Below are positions 46,869 through 57,011 of a stretch of 64,000 nt of DNA, piece by piece. The stretch is from Rhodanobacter sp. Its GTDB lineage: Bacteria > Pseudomonadota > Gammaproteobacteria > Xanthomonadales > Rhodanobacteraceae. Every line of letters starts with the position of its first letter. The stretch's first letter is position 1. Under the pieces are notes generated by a model, which saw nothing but the letters and a program-made list of their open reading frames with translations, did no database searches and had not been told where the DNA came from. The translations under genes were made by a program, and so were the position numbers. Location of the stretch: contig JASBTI010000004.1 of NCBI GenBank assembly GCA_030148505.1, positions 1-64,000 on the forward strand, given 5' to 3'.

Positions 46869-47515
46869 GATTCACCCGTAGCTTGCCGATATCGGCGGCA
46901 TTCGTTCTGATCGGGGTGGCGGTCGCCGCATGGCTATGGCACCGACTGCCGATCAGGGTGCCCTCGCACTGGAACTGGGCCGGTCAGGTCGATGGCTGGT
47001 TGCCGCGATTCTGGGCCGCGGCGATTCCTTCGCTCGGCGTGCTGGTGGTGGTCTTGCTCACTTGGCTGCTGCCGGTCGTCTCACCAGCTCGGTTCCGGAT
47101 TGCGCCGTTTGCGAACGTCTTTACCGGCCTTATGCTGGTGATTCAGGGTTTCGTTCTGGTGATCGGCGTATGCGTATTGCTGGCCGGTGCCAGCTATACG
47201 CAGCCGATACCGCGCGTTGCGATGCTGGGCACCGGCGCGCCGATGATGGTGCTGGGCAATTACATGGGCAAGCTGCAGCGTAATTTTTTCATCGGCATCC
47301 GCACGCCCTGGACACTCGCCAGTGCGGCGACCTGGGAGCGCACGCACCGACTGGCCGGAAGGCTTTTCGTGATCGCGGGTCTGATCGTGCTACTGGGCAC
47401 GGTCTTTGGTTTGCCGTTCTGGATCGGTGTCGGCTGCATTCTGGCAGCGGTGCTGATTCCGGCGTTGTATTCGTTCGTGATCTACCGGCGCGTCGAGGGG
47501 ACGCCGCAGGATTGA
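46865..47515 (+). CDS. sdpI: SdpI family membrane protein
   Basis: A 216-aa protein with about six helices. The signatures are LPIRVPSHWNWAGQVDGW (the DUF1648 element) and NYMGKLQRNFFIGIRTPWTLAS (the SdpI core). The family confers immunity to the SdpC toxin in Bacillus. No SdpC-like toxin is in the window, so the partner or signal is unknown. Confidence 0.88.
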   Translation: MRFTRSLPISAAFVLIGVAVAAWLWHRLPIRVPSHWNWAGQVDGWLPRFWAAAIPSLGVLVVVLLTWLLPVVSPARFRIAPFANVFTGLMLVIQGFVLVIGVCVLLAGASYTQPIPRVAMLGTGAPMMVLGNYMGKLQRNFFIGIRTPWTLASAATWERTHRLAGRLFVIAGLIVLLGTVFGLPFWIGVGCILAAVLIPALYSFVIYRRVEGTPQD

Positions 47516-47909
47516 CGCGATTGAGCAATCGTCTGTGGCAGGCGCCGCCTCAACTGTGACGATCCTGAAGCCATGAAGGGATATGCGTGACCGTGACTTC
47601 GCCGGGGATGCCGCCCTGGGCGGAGCTGAACTATCGGGTACCAGGCCACGTGGGCGCCGAGATGGCCTCAGGACTCCCCAGCTGGATCAAGGCGCAGCCG
47701 GCGCGTTGAGCCAGCAGTCTGCCGGACTTCGTTCGGCTGATCTGCGGATCCATTGATGCGGTCCACTAGCTGCCGGTTCTCGGCTCCTGAAACCGGCGAA
47801 CGTCAGAATTCTGTCCTCGCACAGTCGAGCTCTCGCCTCGACCACCAAAGTCCAACAGGCGGCTGGGCGCTCGGCTATAATTCGAGCTTTACATCCAATC
47901 GGTTGCGTC
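47516..47909. other. Intergenic region before ffh
   Basis: About 394 bp. A 40-codon GTG frame (from 47587) has no family signature. The only clear signal is the ffh promoter at the end of the stretch. Nothing else is supported. Confidence 0.4.
47852..47881 (+). promoter_or_regulatory. Promoter of ffh
   Basis: A perfect TATAAT (47876-47881) is preceded by CCAACA (47852-47857) with an 18-bp spacer. The -35 shares only ACA with consensus. It lies about 28 bp before the ffh ATG. Confidence 0.55.
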
Positions 47910-49289
47910 ATGTTCGAATCCCTGAGCCAACGCCTTTCCACCACCGTCAACCGTCTGCGCGGTCGCGGTCGCCTCACCGAAGAAAATATTCGCGAGGCAT
48001 TGCGCGAAGTACGCATTGCACTGCTGGAAGCGGATGTCGCCCTGCCGGTGGTGCAGGCGCTGATCCAGCGCATCAAGGTGCGCGCGGTCGGCCAGGACGT
48101 GGTCAAGAGCTTGTCGCCGGGTCAGGCGCTGGTCAAGGTGGTCAGTGATGAGCTGACCGTGGTGATGGGTACTGCCAATACCGAACTGAACCTCGCTATG
48201 CAGCCGCCCGCGGTGGTGCTGATGGCCGGTCTGCAGGGCGCTGGCAAGACCACCACCGTGGCCAAGCTGGCGCGGCTGCTGAAAGAGCGCAAGAAGAAAA
48301 AGGTAATGGTCGTCAGTTGCGACGTGTACCGTCCTGCCGCGATCGAGCAGCTACGCACTTTGGCCGAGCAGGTAGGGGTGGCATTTTTCCCTTCCGAGGT
48401 TGGACAGGAACCGTTGGCGATTGCCAAGGCGGCTATTGCCGCAGCCCGTCGCGAGGTGATCGACGTGTTGCTGGTCGATACCGCCGGCCGCCTTAGCGTG
48501 GATGAGGCGATGATGGCCGAGATCAAGGCGTTGCACGCCGCGATCACGCCGATCGAGACGCTGTTCGTGGTCGATTCGATGACCGGCCAGGATGCTGCCA
48601 ATACCGCCAAGGCGTTCAACGAGGCGTTACCGCTGACCGGTGTGATTCTGACCAAGACCGATGGCGATGCCCGGGGCGGTGCGGCCCTGTCGGTGCGCTA
48701 TGTCACTGGCAAGCCGATCAAGTTTCTCGGTGCCGGCGAGAAGACCGATGCGCTCGAGCCGTTTCACCCGGATCGGCTGGCGCAACGCATTCTCGGCATG
48801 GGCGACGTGTTGTCGCTGGTTGAGGAGGTCGAGCGCAAGGTCGATCAGGACAAGGCGCAGAAGCTTGCCCAGAAGGTCATGAAGGGCAAGCGCTTCGACC
48901 TGAATGACATGAAGGACCAGCTGGAGCAGATGGGCAACATGGGCGGTTTGGCCGGCCTGATGGACAAGTTGCCGGGCGTTTCGAGCCTGCCTGACAGCGT
49001 GAAGTCGAAGGTCAACGACGGCGAGATAAACCGAATGATCGCGATCATTGGCTCGATGACCAAGAAAGAGCGCCGCCATCCCGATCTGCTCAATGGCTCG
49101 CGTCGCGCGCGCGTGGCCCGGGGCTCGGGCACCCAGCCGGCCGATGTGAATCGTCTGCTAAAGCAGTATATGCAGATGGAAAAGATGATGTCCAAGCTGT
49201 CCCGAGGCGGCAGCAAGGGGTTGATGCGGCAGATGCGCGGTGCGATGAAGGGCATGGGCGGCATGGGAGGTCTGCCGCCGATGCGCTGA
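47910..49289 (+). CDS. ffh: Signal recognition particle protein Ffh
   Basis: The 459-aa GTPase that binds 4.5S RNA and signal sequences for co-translational membrane insertion. N and G domains have LQGAGKTTTVAKLA, DTAGRLSVDEAMM, TKTDGDARGGAALS and the M domain has Met-rich helices (MGNMGGLAGLMDKL, MQMEKMMSKLSRGGS). The C terminus is Met/Gly-rich (GMGGMGGLPPMR). It leads the ffh-rpsP-rimM-trmD-rplS series. Confidence 0.97.
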   Translation: MFESLSQRLSTTVNRLRGRGRLTEENIREALREVRIALLEADVALPVVQALIQRIKVRAVGQDVVKSLSPGQALVKVVSDELTVVMGTANTELNLAMQPPAVVLMAGLQGAGKTTTVAKLARLLKERKKKKVMVVSCDVYRPAAIEQLRTLAEQVGVAFFPSEVGQEPLAIAKAAIAAARREVIDVLLVDTAGRLSVDEAMMAEIKALHAAITPIETLFVVDSMTGQDAANTAKAFNEALPLTGVILTKTDGDARGGAALSVRYVTGKPIKFLGAGEKTDALEPFHPDRLAQRILGMGDVLSLVEEVERKVDQDKAQKLAQKVMKGKRFDLNDMKDQLEQMGNMGGLAGLMDKLPGVSSLPDSVKSKVNDGEINRMIAIIGSMTKKERRHPDLLNGSRRARVARGSGTQPADVNRLLKQYMQMEKMMSKLSRGGSKGLMRQMRGAMKGMGGMGGLPPMR

Positions 49290-49432
49290 AGAGCGAGAAA
49301 TGAGGGCGAAGACGAGTGGGCCGACAGGTGAAGAAGCGAAACGCACCCTCTCACTCCTCGCTCTTCTTCCCTCACTCCTGCTTTCCAGCCCTTCCCTTTT
49401 CGGAAAAAGCCGCTAAAATATCCCGTTTACCG

Positions 49433-49449
49433 CGCACGACTCTCGTGCG
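49433..49449 (+). promoter_or_regulatory. 5'-UTR hairpin of rpsP
   Basis: CGCACGA (49433-49439) and TCGTGCG (49443-49449) form a perfect 7-bp stem with a CTC loop, 34 bases before rpsP. A TAAAAT about 20 bases before it, near 49413, is a candidate -10. The hairpin may stabilise the leader or regulate; no known leader family was recognised. Confidence 0.4.
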
Positions 49450-49483
49450 GCTGCCGCTGGTTCGGCAATTCTGGAGTTCAACT

Positions 49484-49741
49484 ATGGTCAAGATTCGTCT
49501 CGCGCGCGGCGGCGCCAAGGGTCGTCCGTTTTACCACGTCGTGGTGACCGATCAGCGCAGCAAGCGCGACGGTCGCAACATCGAGAGCATCGGGTATTAC
49601 AACCCGGTGGCTTCGGGCAAGGACAAGCGCCTTGAGCTGAACGTCGATCGCGTCCAGGAGTGGGTCGGCAAGGGCGCGCAGCTGAGCGACAAGGTTGCAG
49701 CTCTGGTCAAGGAAGCGGGCAAGCAGCAGCCGGCAGCCTGA
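49484..49741 (+). CDS. rpsP: 30S ribosomal protein S16
   Basis: An 85-aa small-subunit assembly protein. [29 protein letters not shown], then [10 protein letters not shown] and [15 protein letters not shown], is the full S16 signature. GGAG precedes the ATG. rimM follows within a few bases. Confidence 0.96.
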   Translation: MVKIRLARGGAKGRPFYHVVVTDQRSKRDGRNIESIGYYNPVASGKDKRLELNVDRVQEWVGKGAQLSDKVAALVKEAGKQQPAA

Positions 49742-49744
49742 GTG

Positions 49745-50257
49745 ATGACAGCCAGTCGGCGCGTCCTGATCGGGCGCATCGTCGGGCTGTACGGTGTGCA
49801 GGGTTGGCTCAAGATCGAATCCTGGGCTGAACCGCGCACGCGGATCTTCGACTACCAGCCATGGCTGCTCGATGTGGCGCCTGATGGTGAGATGAAGATC
49901 TCGGGGGCGAAAGGTCGTGCCCAGGGCAAGGGCATGGTGGCCCAGCTACCGGGTGTGGATAACCGGGAACAGGCGGCGATGTTGATCGGCTGCGATATTC
50001 ATATCGCCCGTGAGCAGTTGCCGACTCCCGCAGAAGGTGAGTATTACTGGGTCGATCTTGAAGGACTCGAGGTCGTCACGACGGAAGCTGTGGTGCTGGG
50101 GCGGATCAGTCACCTGTTCGCTACCGGTGCCAACGATGTCGTGGTAGTAAGGGACAGTGAGCGTGAGCGGCTGATTCCTTTCGTCCAGGGTTCGTATGTG
50201 CGTTCGGTGGATTTGTCTGCAGGACGTATGGTGGTGGACTGGGATCCTGAATTCTGA
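49745..50257 (+). CDS. rimM: 16S rRNA processing protein RimM
   Basis: A 170-aa chaperone for 30S maturation that binds S19. The N-terminal domain ([23 protein letters not shown]) and the PRC-barrel domain ([38 protein letters not shown]) are both complete. It starts at ATG 49745, or at the GTG 49742 directly after the rpsP stop. trmD follows 35 bp after the stop. Confidence 0.95.
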   Translation: MTASRRVLIGRIVGLYGVQGWLKIESWAEPRTRIFDYQPWLLDVAPDGEMKISGAKGRAQGKGMVAQLPGVDNREQAAMLIGCDIHIAREQLPTPAEGEYYWVDLEGLEVVTTEAVVLGRISHLFATGANDVVVVRDSERERLIPFVQGSYVRSVDLSAGRMVVDWDPEF

Positions 50258-50292
50258 CGTTGCCGGGTTACGGGTACAGAGGATCTAGGGTC

Positions 50293-51084
50293 ATGCGCAT
50301 CGATGTCGTTACGTTGTTTCCCGACGTCGTACGCCAGTGTGCTGCCGTCGGTGTGGTGGGGCGCGCGCAGCAACGCGAGTTGTTGCAGGTGGAAACCTGG
50401 AATCCGCGTGACTACACCCTCGATCGGCACCGGACCGTGGATGCCACCTCGTATGGTGGCGGCCCGGGGATGGTGATGATGATCGAGCCGTTGCGTCGGA
50501 CATTGGCTGCCATGCGCGAAGCCGCGGCCGAACCGGTACATGTGATTTATCTCAGTCCGCAAGGAGCGCGGCTGACGCAGGCACGGGTTGAGGCGCTGGC
50601 GAGATTGCCGCGAATTGCCCTGCTTTGTGGACGTTATGAAGGCGTGGACGAACGTCTGCTGGTACATGAGGTCGACGAGGAGGTTTCGATCGGCGACTAT
50701 GTGCTGTCGGGCGGCGAACTGGCTGCGGCGGTGGTTATCGACGCAGTAGGTCGCTTGCAGGATGGCGCGTTGAACGATGCGCAGTCGGCCGAGCAGGATT
50801 CATTTTCAAATGGTCTGCTCGATTGTCCGCATTACACGAAGCCGGTGCATGATGCGCTGGGTTCCGTACCGGAAGTGTTGCGCTCAGGCGACCATGCGGC
50901 GATAGCCCGTTGGCGTTTGAAGCAGGCACTGGGTCGGACCTGGTTGCGCCGACCGGATCTGTTGTCACAGTGTGCATTGGACATGACGTCGCGTGCATTG
51001 CTGGATGAATTTCGCCGCGAACATGCTTCGCAAGAGCTGGCTCGAAAAGAGCTGCCGCGGTCCAACAAAACGGTCGATGATTGA
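50293..51084 (+). CDS. trmD: tRNA (guanine-37-N1)-methyltransferase TrmD
   Basis: Adds the N1-methyl group at G37 that prevents frameshifting. The 263-aa SPOUT enzyme has [23 protein letters not shown], the SAM-knot segment [32 protein letters not shown], and PHYTKP. The ATG at 50293 gives the family length. The C-terminal tail ([14 protein letters not shown]) is variable. Confidence 0.97.
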   Translation: MRIDVVTLFPDVVRQCAAVGVVGRAQQRELLQVETWNPRDYTLDRHRTVDATSYGGGPGMVMMIEPLRRTLAAMREAAAEPVHVIYLSPQGARLTQARVEALARLPRIALLCGRYEGVDERLLVHEVDEEVSIGDYVLSGGELAAAVVIDAVGRLQDGALNDAQSAEQDSFSNGLLDCPHYTKPVHDALGSVPEVLRSGDHAAIARWRLKQALGRTWLRRPDLLSQCALDMTSRALLDEFRREHASQELARKELPRSNKTVDD

Positions 51085-51115
51085 CCGTGGTTACTGAAAA
51101 TACACAGGTGTTGCC

Positions 51116-51520
51116 ATGAACAAGATCATTGAACAGTTCGAAGCCGAGCAGATCACCCGCCAGCTGCCGGAGTTCGGCCCTGGCGACACCGTGGTGGTCA
51201 ATGTCAAGGTGAAGGAAGGCAATCGGGAGCGGGTACAGGCTTTCGAGGGTGTGGTGATCGCCCGTCGCAGCCGTGGTCTGCATTCGGCCTTTACCGTGCG
51301 CAAGATTTCCCACGGTACCGGCGTCGAGCGCGTGTTCCAGGCGCACAGCCCGTCTATCGACTCGGTTACGGTCAAGCGCAAAGGTAAGGTGCGTGGCGCC
51401 AAGCTGTACTATCTGCGAGGTCTGGAGGGCAAGGCTGCACGCATCAAGGAAGATATCGCCGCCGCCGCCGCCGCCAAGGCTGCTGCCAAGGCCGCAAGCA
51501 AGGCAGCTTCAGCCGAGTGA
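51116..51520 (+). CDS. rplS: 50S ribosomal protein L19
   Basis: A 134-aa large-subunit protein at the 30S interface. [44 protein letters not shown] and [23 protein letters not shown] define the family. The tail is Ala/Lys-rich ([17 protein letters not shown]), longer than in E. coli. It is the last gene before a strong terminator. Confidence 0.97.
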   Translation: MNKIIEQFEAEQITRQLPEFGPGDTVVVNVKVKEGNRERVQAFEGVVIARRSRGLHSAFTVRKISHGTGVERVFQAHSPSIDSVTVKRKGKVRGAKLYYLRGLEGKAARIKEDIAAAAAAKAAAKAASKAASAE

Positions 51521-51571
51521 GCTACTTTGAGTAGCTGATAGGTAGCTATTGCTGGAGGTCTTGCACTTCAG

Positions 51572-51603
51572 AAAAAGCCCGCGAAGCTCTTCGCGGGCTT
51601 TTT
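51572..51603 (+). terminator. Rho-independent terminator of the ffh-rplS region
   Basis: A perfect 14-bp stem (51572-51585 with 51590-51603) encloses GCTC, with five A at the 5' side and five T at the 3' end. It would serve rplS and, from the other strand, fimX, which is read toward it. Confidence 0.85.
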
Positions 51604-51659
51604 CATGGTTGGGCGTCGCCTTTGTTTGCAACGGCATATGCCGCGGATAGCTCTGTCTT

Positions 51660-53702
51660 TCAGCCCAGGCGCTGGGGTTCCTGGAGGAAATTGCCCTGCA
51701 CGAAATCAACGCCGCAGGCAAACAGCAGGGATGTGCTGGTGGCGTCTTCAACCCACTCGGCAATGGTCTGACGCTTGAGCTCGCGTGCCTGCTGACAGAT
51801 CGCCGAGATTTTTTTCTGGTTTTCCGGATACTGCGGCAGCTCAGTCATATAGCTGCGATCCACCTTGAGATAGTCTGCATCGACATGGTTGAGCAATTGG
51901 AAGGAGTTGAGGCCGGAGCCGAATTGCTCAAGCGCAAAGGCACCTCCCAATTTCTTCCATCCGGCGACGAACTCCTGGGCTGGTCGCAGTAGGGTCATGA
52001 CCTTGCTTTCCGTCATTTCGAGTACGATGCGACCGCTTTTCAGCGAGGCGGCGCCGAGGCGCTCTTCCAGCCATGGCAGCAATGCCTCATCTTGCAGTGA
52101 TGCTGCGGTCAACTTGATGAAGAACGTGGTTTGCTGGTTGTGCGGGTCGCGAGCCTTGAGCACCTTGATTGCCCGGTCAAGCACCCAGCGGTCGATTTGA
52201 ACAGTGAGGCCATGCTTTTCCGCGATCGGCATGAAGAAGCCTGGCATGACTTCCCCCTGAGGACCTTTCATGCGGAGAAGAATCTCCGAATAATCGCCTT
52301 CGGCATCCTGCAGACTGATGATTTGTTGGTGATATAGCAGCAGCCCATCCTGTGCCAAGGCCTGATTCAGCAACTCGAGCCAGTAGCGTTCCCGTTCGTC
52401 GTCGGCTTTTTCTCGCGCTGCCGGGTCGTGCAGGTCAACCGTGTTGCCGCCCAGATTCTGGGCGTTGCGCAAAGCCTGGCTCGCCTGGTTCAGCAGCAAG
52501 TCGGTGTTGGCGTTCATTTCGCCAAGCAGACTACCGCCGATGCTTGCGGTAACCGCAATCGAGCGGGTGCCGACATCGAAAATTTCGCTGCCGATACTGT
52601 GTTGCAGCGTGCTGATCCACTCCTTGAGAGCGGCATCTGGCCGGGAGTCGAGGATGATACCCATGGTGTGCTCTGCCAGCATGCCACCGACATCGTTGGT
52701 ATCGAGCAGCTTGCGCACCCGGTCCGCGAAGATGTTCAGAAGCTCGTCTACCTTGCCCAGGCCAATGCTGGTGACGATGGATGTCCAGTTGTCGGGTTCA
52801 ACCAGCAACAGCGACTGACCTTTCCGCCCCTGCGCAGCGGCGGCTACGATGTCATCGATGGATTCCAGCATGCGGGCACGATTGAACAGGCCGGTAACCG
52901 GATCACGCTGCAGCTGTTCCAGCGCGGATGGATCGATCTGTTGTCGACGAAATACCACTTGCAGACACGCCTCGCCCTCGAAGGTGGCCGGCGCAAAATC
53001 AAGCGTGGCATTGAAATGCTCGCCATCGGCACGGGAGGCGCGCAGGGCAAGTTGGGATGGCAATTTTTGGTGCCGAGCATGATTTTTCAGGACTGACTTG
53101 AATTCATCGGCATTGGCCGGATCGATCATGTCCAGTACCGGCATGCCGAGCAAGTCGTCGAAACTTTCGTAGCCGAACGTGTCCAGATAGGCGCGATTTA
53201 CGCGCACATGCATGCCCTCGTGGATGTAAGCGATCGCATCAGTGGATGAGTCGAGCAGTGCATCGCAGCGACGCTCCGACTCGCGTAGCGATGTTTCCAG
53301 CCGGCGCAACTGGCGGCGCGTCTGCAGGGCGTCAAACTCATTCTGCAAGACCGCGATGAGTTGTTTTGGCTGGGTACGCGCTGCGACACCGCGGGCTCCC
53401 CCGTTGAACAGGTCGGCAACGATCTGCGTATCGATGGTGTCGGTAAGGCCGAGCAGCGAATAGTCCCGGCCATGGGAATCCATAAATGTCACCACGTCAC
53501 GAAGCTTCAGATTGCCAACGGCCGGGTCATACATCACCACGTCCGGCTCCAGCTCGGTGGCGGTTGCCTGCAGTTGTTCGAAGTTGGTGGCCCGTGCCGG
53601 TCTTACTGCGATGCCGGAATTGCGCAGGAGGCTGATGATCTGCTCCGCCTCTTCAACCGAGTTCTCGATGAAGAGGATCTTGATGACATAATCTTTTTTC
53701 AT
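51660..53702 (-). CDS. fimX: FimX-like c-di-GMP receptor (REC-PAS-GGDEF-EAL)
   Basis: A 680-aa protein with a REC-like domain (about 1-120), a PAS domain (about 135-255), a degenerate GGDEF domain (about 260-420) and a degenerate EAL domain (about 425-680). The GGDEF loop is replaced (LAEHTMGI) and EAL reads EIL (SEILLRM). In P. aeruginosa and Xanthomonas FimX such domains bind c-di-GMP without making or cutting it and control type IV pilus assembly with PilZ. No pil gene is in the window. The diguanylate cyclase at 4.4 kb is a possible source of ligand. Confidence 0.85.
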   Translation of the reverse strand: MKKDYVIKILFIENSVEEAEQIISLLRNSGIAVRPARATNFEQLQATATELEPDVVMYDPAVGNLKLRDVVTFMDSHGRDYSLLGLTDTIDTQIVADLFNGGARGVAARTQPKQLIAVLQNEFDALQTRRQLRRLETSLRESERRCDALLDSSTDAIAYIHEGMHVRVNRAYLDTFGYESFDDLLGMPVLDMIDPANADEFKSVLKNHARHQKLPSQLALRASRADGEHFNATLDFAPATFEGEACLQVVFRRQQIDPSALEQLQRDPVTGLFNRARMLESIDDIVAAAAQGRKGQSLLLVEPDNWTSIVTSIGLGKVDELLNIFADRVRKLLDTNDVGGMLAEHTMGIILDSRPDAALKEWISTLQHSIGSEIFDVGTRSIAVTASIGGSLLGEMNANTDLLLNQASQALRNAQNLGGNTVDLHDPAAREKADDERERYWLELLNQALAQDGLLLYHQQIISLQDAEGDYSEILLRMKGPQGEVMPGFFMPIAEKHGLTVQIDRWVLDRAIKVLKARDPHNQQTTFFIKLTAASLQDEALLPWLEERLGAASLKSGRIVLEMTESKVMTLLRPAQEFVAGWKKLGGAFALEQFGSGLNSFQLLNHVDADYLKVDRSYMTELPQYPENQKKISAICQQARELKRQTIAEWVEDATSTSLLFACGVDFVQGNFLQEPQRLG

Positions 53703-53835
53703 GGGGCTTGGAGCTGTCCTTTGATCACCACCGGCTGCATGAACTTGTCTTGATGACTGCCTGATACCCCTGTTTGTAACGGATTATGCCGATACTCGCC
53801 AGCCTGGTGGCGCCACTTTGAGCAGAAAGCGTTGA

Positions 53836-54849
53836 TCAGACCGGGCGCTTGGAGGCATCACCTCCGATCTCGCGCACCAATTTCGGCACTAGATAACCGG
53901 GCAATTGTGCGCGTAGTGCCTCGCTCAATGCCAGCGCCACCTTGTCGCTGACCTCGAAGTGGGCGGCTCCCTGCACCCGGTCCAGCTGATGGAGGTAATA
54001 CGGCAGCACGCCGGCCGCAAACATACGCTCGGACAATGCGCTCAGTGCCGCGACACTATCGTTGACGCCGCGCAGCAAGACCGACTGGTTCAGCAGGGTG
54101 ACGCCGGCCGTACGCAGGTCGCTGCAGGCGGCATCGACATCGGCGTTGAATTCGTTGGCATGGTTGGCATGCAGTACCACGACTTTCTGCTGCGGCAGTG
54201 CACTGAGCCAGTCCTGTAGCGCACTGTCCACCCGCTGGGGCAGCACCACCGGCAAGCGGGTGTGGATGCGCAGGCGGGTGACCTGGGGCAGCGCTCGCAG
54301 GCCTTGGGTCAACTCCGCCAGCTTGCCGGTGGTCAATGCCAGTGGGTCGCCTCCTGACAGGATCAGTTCGCTGATCGAGGAGTCGCTGCGCAGATGATCC
54401 AGTGCGCGGCGCCATTGGCCGGCGGCAGCCATCTCCTCGCCATAGGGAAAATGGCGACGGAAGCAGTATCGGCAATTGATGGCACAGCTACCGCTGGCGA
54501 TCAGCAGGGCGCGGCCATGGTATTTGTGCAACAGGCCTTGCGCTTCACGGGCGTCAAGGTCGCCGACGGCATCGCGGCTAAAACCCGGCGTTTCATTGCG
54601 TTCGGCCAGTTGTGGCAAGACCTGAAGCAATAGCGGGTCGCTTGGGTCGCCATGACGCATGCGTGCGACAAAGCCGCGCGGTACCCGTAGGGCAAAGCCG
54701 GCGTCGTCGGCCGGGAGGGTCTCGGCAAGTGCCTGCAGTCCCAGCAAATCCAGCAACTCGAGCGGGTCGGTGACGGCATCGCGCCAGAGCTGTCGCCAGT
54801 CGCCTTGGGGGACGGATGTAATGCGGGCTTGCGGGCTTGCGGTTATCAT
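53836..54849 (-). CDS. epmB: EF-P beta-lysylation protein EpmB
   Basis: A 337-aa radical-SAM lysine 2,3-aminomutase that makes (R)-beta-lysine for EF-P. The cluster motif is C-x3-C-x2-C (SCAINCRYCFRRHFPYGE), followed by ILSGGDPLAL and HTRLPVVLPQR. The C terminus has YLHQLDRVQGAAHFEV. It is divergent from efp across 86 bp, a common arrangement. The ligase epmA is not in the window. Confidence 0.94.
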   Translation of the reverse strand: MITASPQARITSVPQGDWRQLWRDAVTDPLELLDLLGLQALAETLPADDAGFALRVPRGFVARMRHGDPSDPLLLQVLPQLAERNETPGFSRDAVGDLDAREAQGLLHKYHGRALLIASGSCAINCRYCFRRHFPYGEEMAAAGQWRRALDHLRSDSSISELILSGGDPLALTTGKLAELTQGLRALPQVTRLRIHTRLPVVLPQRVDSALQDWLSALPQQKVVVLHANHANEFNADVDAACSDLRTAGVTLLNQSVLLRGVNDSVAALSALSERMFAAGVLPYYLHQLDRVQGAAHFEVSDKVALALSEALRAQLPGYLVPKLVREIGGDASKRPV

Positions 54850-54935
54850 GTACGACCTTGTGCCGGCTGTCCGGCCCATCAAACCATCTATTTTAGCCGT
54901 TGGCGACAACGGTTTTTCTCATTGGAGTTCACTGC

Positions 54936-55502
54936 ATGGCCACCTATGGTCTGAACGACGTCAAGAACGGTGTGAAGATCATCGTCGACGGCGACCCCTG
55001 TACCGTCGTCGAGGCGGAGTTCGTCAAGCCGGGCAAGGGCCAGGCCTTTACCCGCATCCGCATCCGCAACCTGCTCAATGGCCGCACGGTCGAGAAGACC
55101 CTCAAGGCGAGCGAATCGTTCGAAGGTGCCGACGTCCACGATACCGACATGCAGTATCTCTATGGTGACGGCGAGTTCTGGCACTTCATGCAGCAGGAGA
55201 CGTTCGAGCAGCATCAGGCCGACAAGGCGGCGGCGGGTGAGGCCGCCAAGTGGCTAAAGGGCGAGGAGGAGTGTGTGGTGACGCTGTGGAACGGGCGCCC
55301 GATTGCGGTGCAGCCACCGAATTTCGTCGAGCTGAAAATCGTCGAGACGGATCCGGGTGTGCGCGGCGATACCTCGGGTGGCGGCGGCAAGCCGGCCAAG
55401 CTGGAAACCGGGGCGGTGGTGCGCGTGCCGCTGTTTGTGAACCAGGACGAGATCATCCGGGTCGATACGCGCTCCGGTGAATATGTCGGTCGCGTGAAAT
55501 GA
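54936..55502 (+). CDS. efp: Elongation factor P
   Basis: Prevents ribosome stalling at polyproline. The 188-aa protein has the modified K34 in [27 protein letters not shown], and the C-terminal [25 protein letters not shown]34 with neighbouring epmB predicts beta-lysylation. GGAG lies before the ATG at 54936. Proline-rich proteins in the window, such as the M56 sensor tail, are potential clients. Confidence 0.97.
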   Translation: MATYGLNDVKNGVKIIVDGDPCTVVEAEFVKPGKGQAFTRIRIRNLLNGRTVEKTLKASESFEGADVHDTDMQYLYGDGEFWHFMQQETFEQHQADKAAAGEAAKWLKGEEECVVTLWNGRPIAVQPPNFVELKIVETDPGVRGDTSGGGGKPAKLETGAVVRVPLFVNQDEIIRVDTRSGEYVGRVK

Positions 55503-55642
55503 GCTGCTGAAGAGCCCATAGGCGATGCTCACGTTGTCGCGGCCTATCCCGGCTGGTCGGCGCGATGAGCTGGACAAAGGGGCGGGCACCGCGAGGTTTC
55601 GCTCCTTGGTTTTACTCAATCTACTCCCAATGCGAGCCATCC

Positions 55643-56974
55643 ATGAGCCAGACCATCCCGCAGCCCATCGACCTGTTGATCGAAGCGCGCTGGATCGTGC
55701 CGGTGGAGCCACATGCGACGGTGCTGGAGCAGCATGCAGTGGCGATCAACGCCGACTGCATCGTCGAGCTGTTGCCGATCAGCGAAGCGCGCCTTCGCTA
55801 CAGCCCGCGGGAGCGCGTCGAGCTTTCCGAACACGTGCTGATCCCGGGCATGGTCAACACGCATACGCACAATCCCATGACGTTGTTGCGTGGATTGGCC
55901 GACGATTTGCCGTTGATGGTCTGGCTGCAGGAACATATCTGGCCTGCCGAAGCCAAGGTCATCGGCCCGGAGTTCGTGCGCAACGGCGTCGAGTTGGCGG
56001 TCGCCGAGATGTTGCGTGGTGGGACCACCTGCGCCAACGAGAACTATTTCTTTCCCGACGTGATCGGTGCCACCTACCGACGGATGGGTTTCCGCGCAGT
56101 GGTGGGTTTGCCGGTGATCGACTTTCCGACCGCATGGGCGAAGACCCAGGACGAGTATTTCGAGCGGGCTGCGGAAGTGTATGACAGCTTCCGCGGCGAT
56201 CCCCTGGTGGGCACGGCGTTTGCGCCACACGCACCGTACACGGTGTCGGACGAAAGCTTCGAGCGTATCCGCATGCTGTCCGACCAGATGGATATATCGG
56301 TACATTTGCATACTCACGAGACTGCGCACGAAGTCGATGAGGAGAAGAAAAAGAGTGGGCTGCGTCCGTTCCAGCGCCTGCAGAAGCTGGGTCTGGTCAA
56401 CGATCGTCTGATCGCCGTGCATATGACCGAGGTGACCGATGGCGAGATCGCGGCCTGCGCCGAGGCCGGCGTATCGGTGGTGCACTGCCCGGAGTCCAAC
56501 CTGAAGCTGGCCTCGGGGTTCTGCCCGGCCGAAAAGTTCCGCCATGCCGGCGTCAACCTGGCTCTGGCCACCGATGGCTGTGCGTCGAACAATGATCTGG
56601 ACATGTTCGGAGAGATGCGCACCGCAGCTCTGCTGGCCAAGGCCGTAGCGAAGGACGCGGCGGCCTTCGATGCCCCCTATGCTTTGCGCGCGGCAACCCT
56701 GCACGGCGCCAGGGCGATGGGCCTTGACGCCAAGATTGGTTCGATCGAGGCCGGCAAGCAGGCGGATCTCGCGGCGGTGCGTCTCAGCGACCTGGAGTCC
56801 CAGCCGCTGTTCAACGTCCTCTCGCAACTGGTCTATGCCACCGGTCGACATCAGGTCACCGATGTGTGGATTGCCGGGCGGCGCAAGCTCGATGCGCGCG
56901 AGCTGGTCGATGTCGATACCGATGCGATCCTGGCCAGGACCCGAGCCTGGCGCGAACGCATTGCGGCCCACTGA
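55643..56974 (+). CDS. mtaD: TRZ/ATZ family amidohydrolase, MtaD-like
   Basis: A 443-aa metal-dependent hydrolase, likely deaminating S-adenosylhomocysteine or 5'-methylthioadenosine. Signatures are LIPGMVNTHTHNPMTLLRG (first His pair), HLHTHETAHEV, HCPESNLKLASG and ATDGCASNNDLDM (metal Asp). The C-terminal GSIEAGKQADLAAV is typical. The ATG at 55643 follows a weak GAG. The substrate is inferred from the family. Confidence 0.88.
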   Translation: MSQTIPQPIDLLIEARWIVPVEPHATVLEQHAVAINADCIVELLPISEARLRYSPRERVELSEHVLIPGMVNTHTHNPMTLLRGLADDLPLMVWLQEHIWPAEAKVIGPEFVRNGVELAVAEMLRGGTTCANENYFFPDVIGATYRRMGFRAVVGLPVIDFPTAWAKTQDEYFERAAEVYDSFRGDPLVGTAFAPHAPYTVSDESFERIRMLSDQMDISVHLHTHETAHEVDEEKKKSGLRPFQRLQKLGLVNDRLIAVHMTEVTDGEIAACAEAGVSVVHCPESNLKLASGFCPAEKFRHAGVNLALATDGCASNNDLDMFGEMRTAALLAKAVAKDAAAFDAPYALRAATLHGARAMGLDAKIGSIEAGKQADLAAVRLSDLESQPLFNVLSQLVYATGRHQVTDVWIAGRRKLDARELVDVDTDAILARTRAWRERIAAH

Positions 56975-57011
56975 TTCACCTGTCCCCGCGACCGGGAGGT
57001 CTGCAAACGGC

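Noticed and set aside
51660-53702. FimX-like protein as an active cyclase or phosphodiesterase
   Set aside because: Both catalytic motifs are degenerate (no GGDEF, EIL for EAL), so a receptor role is more likely.
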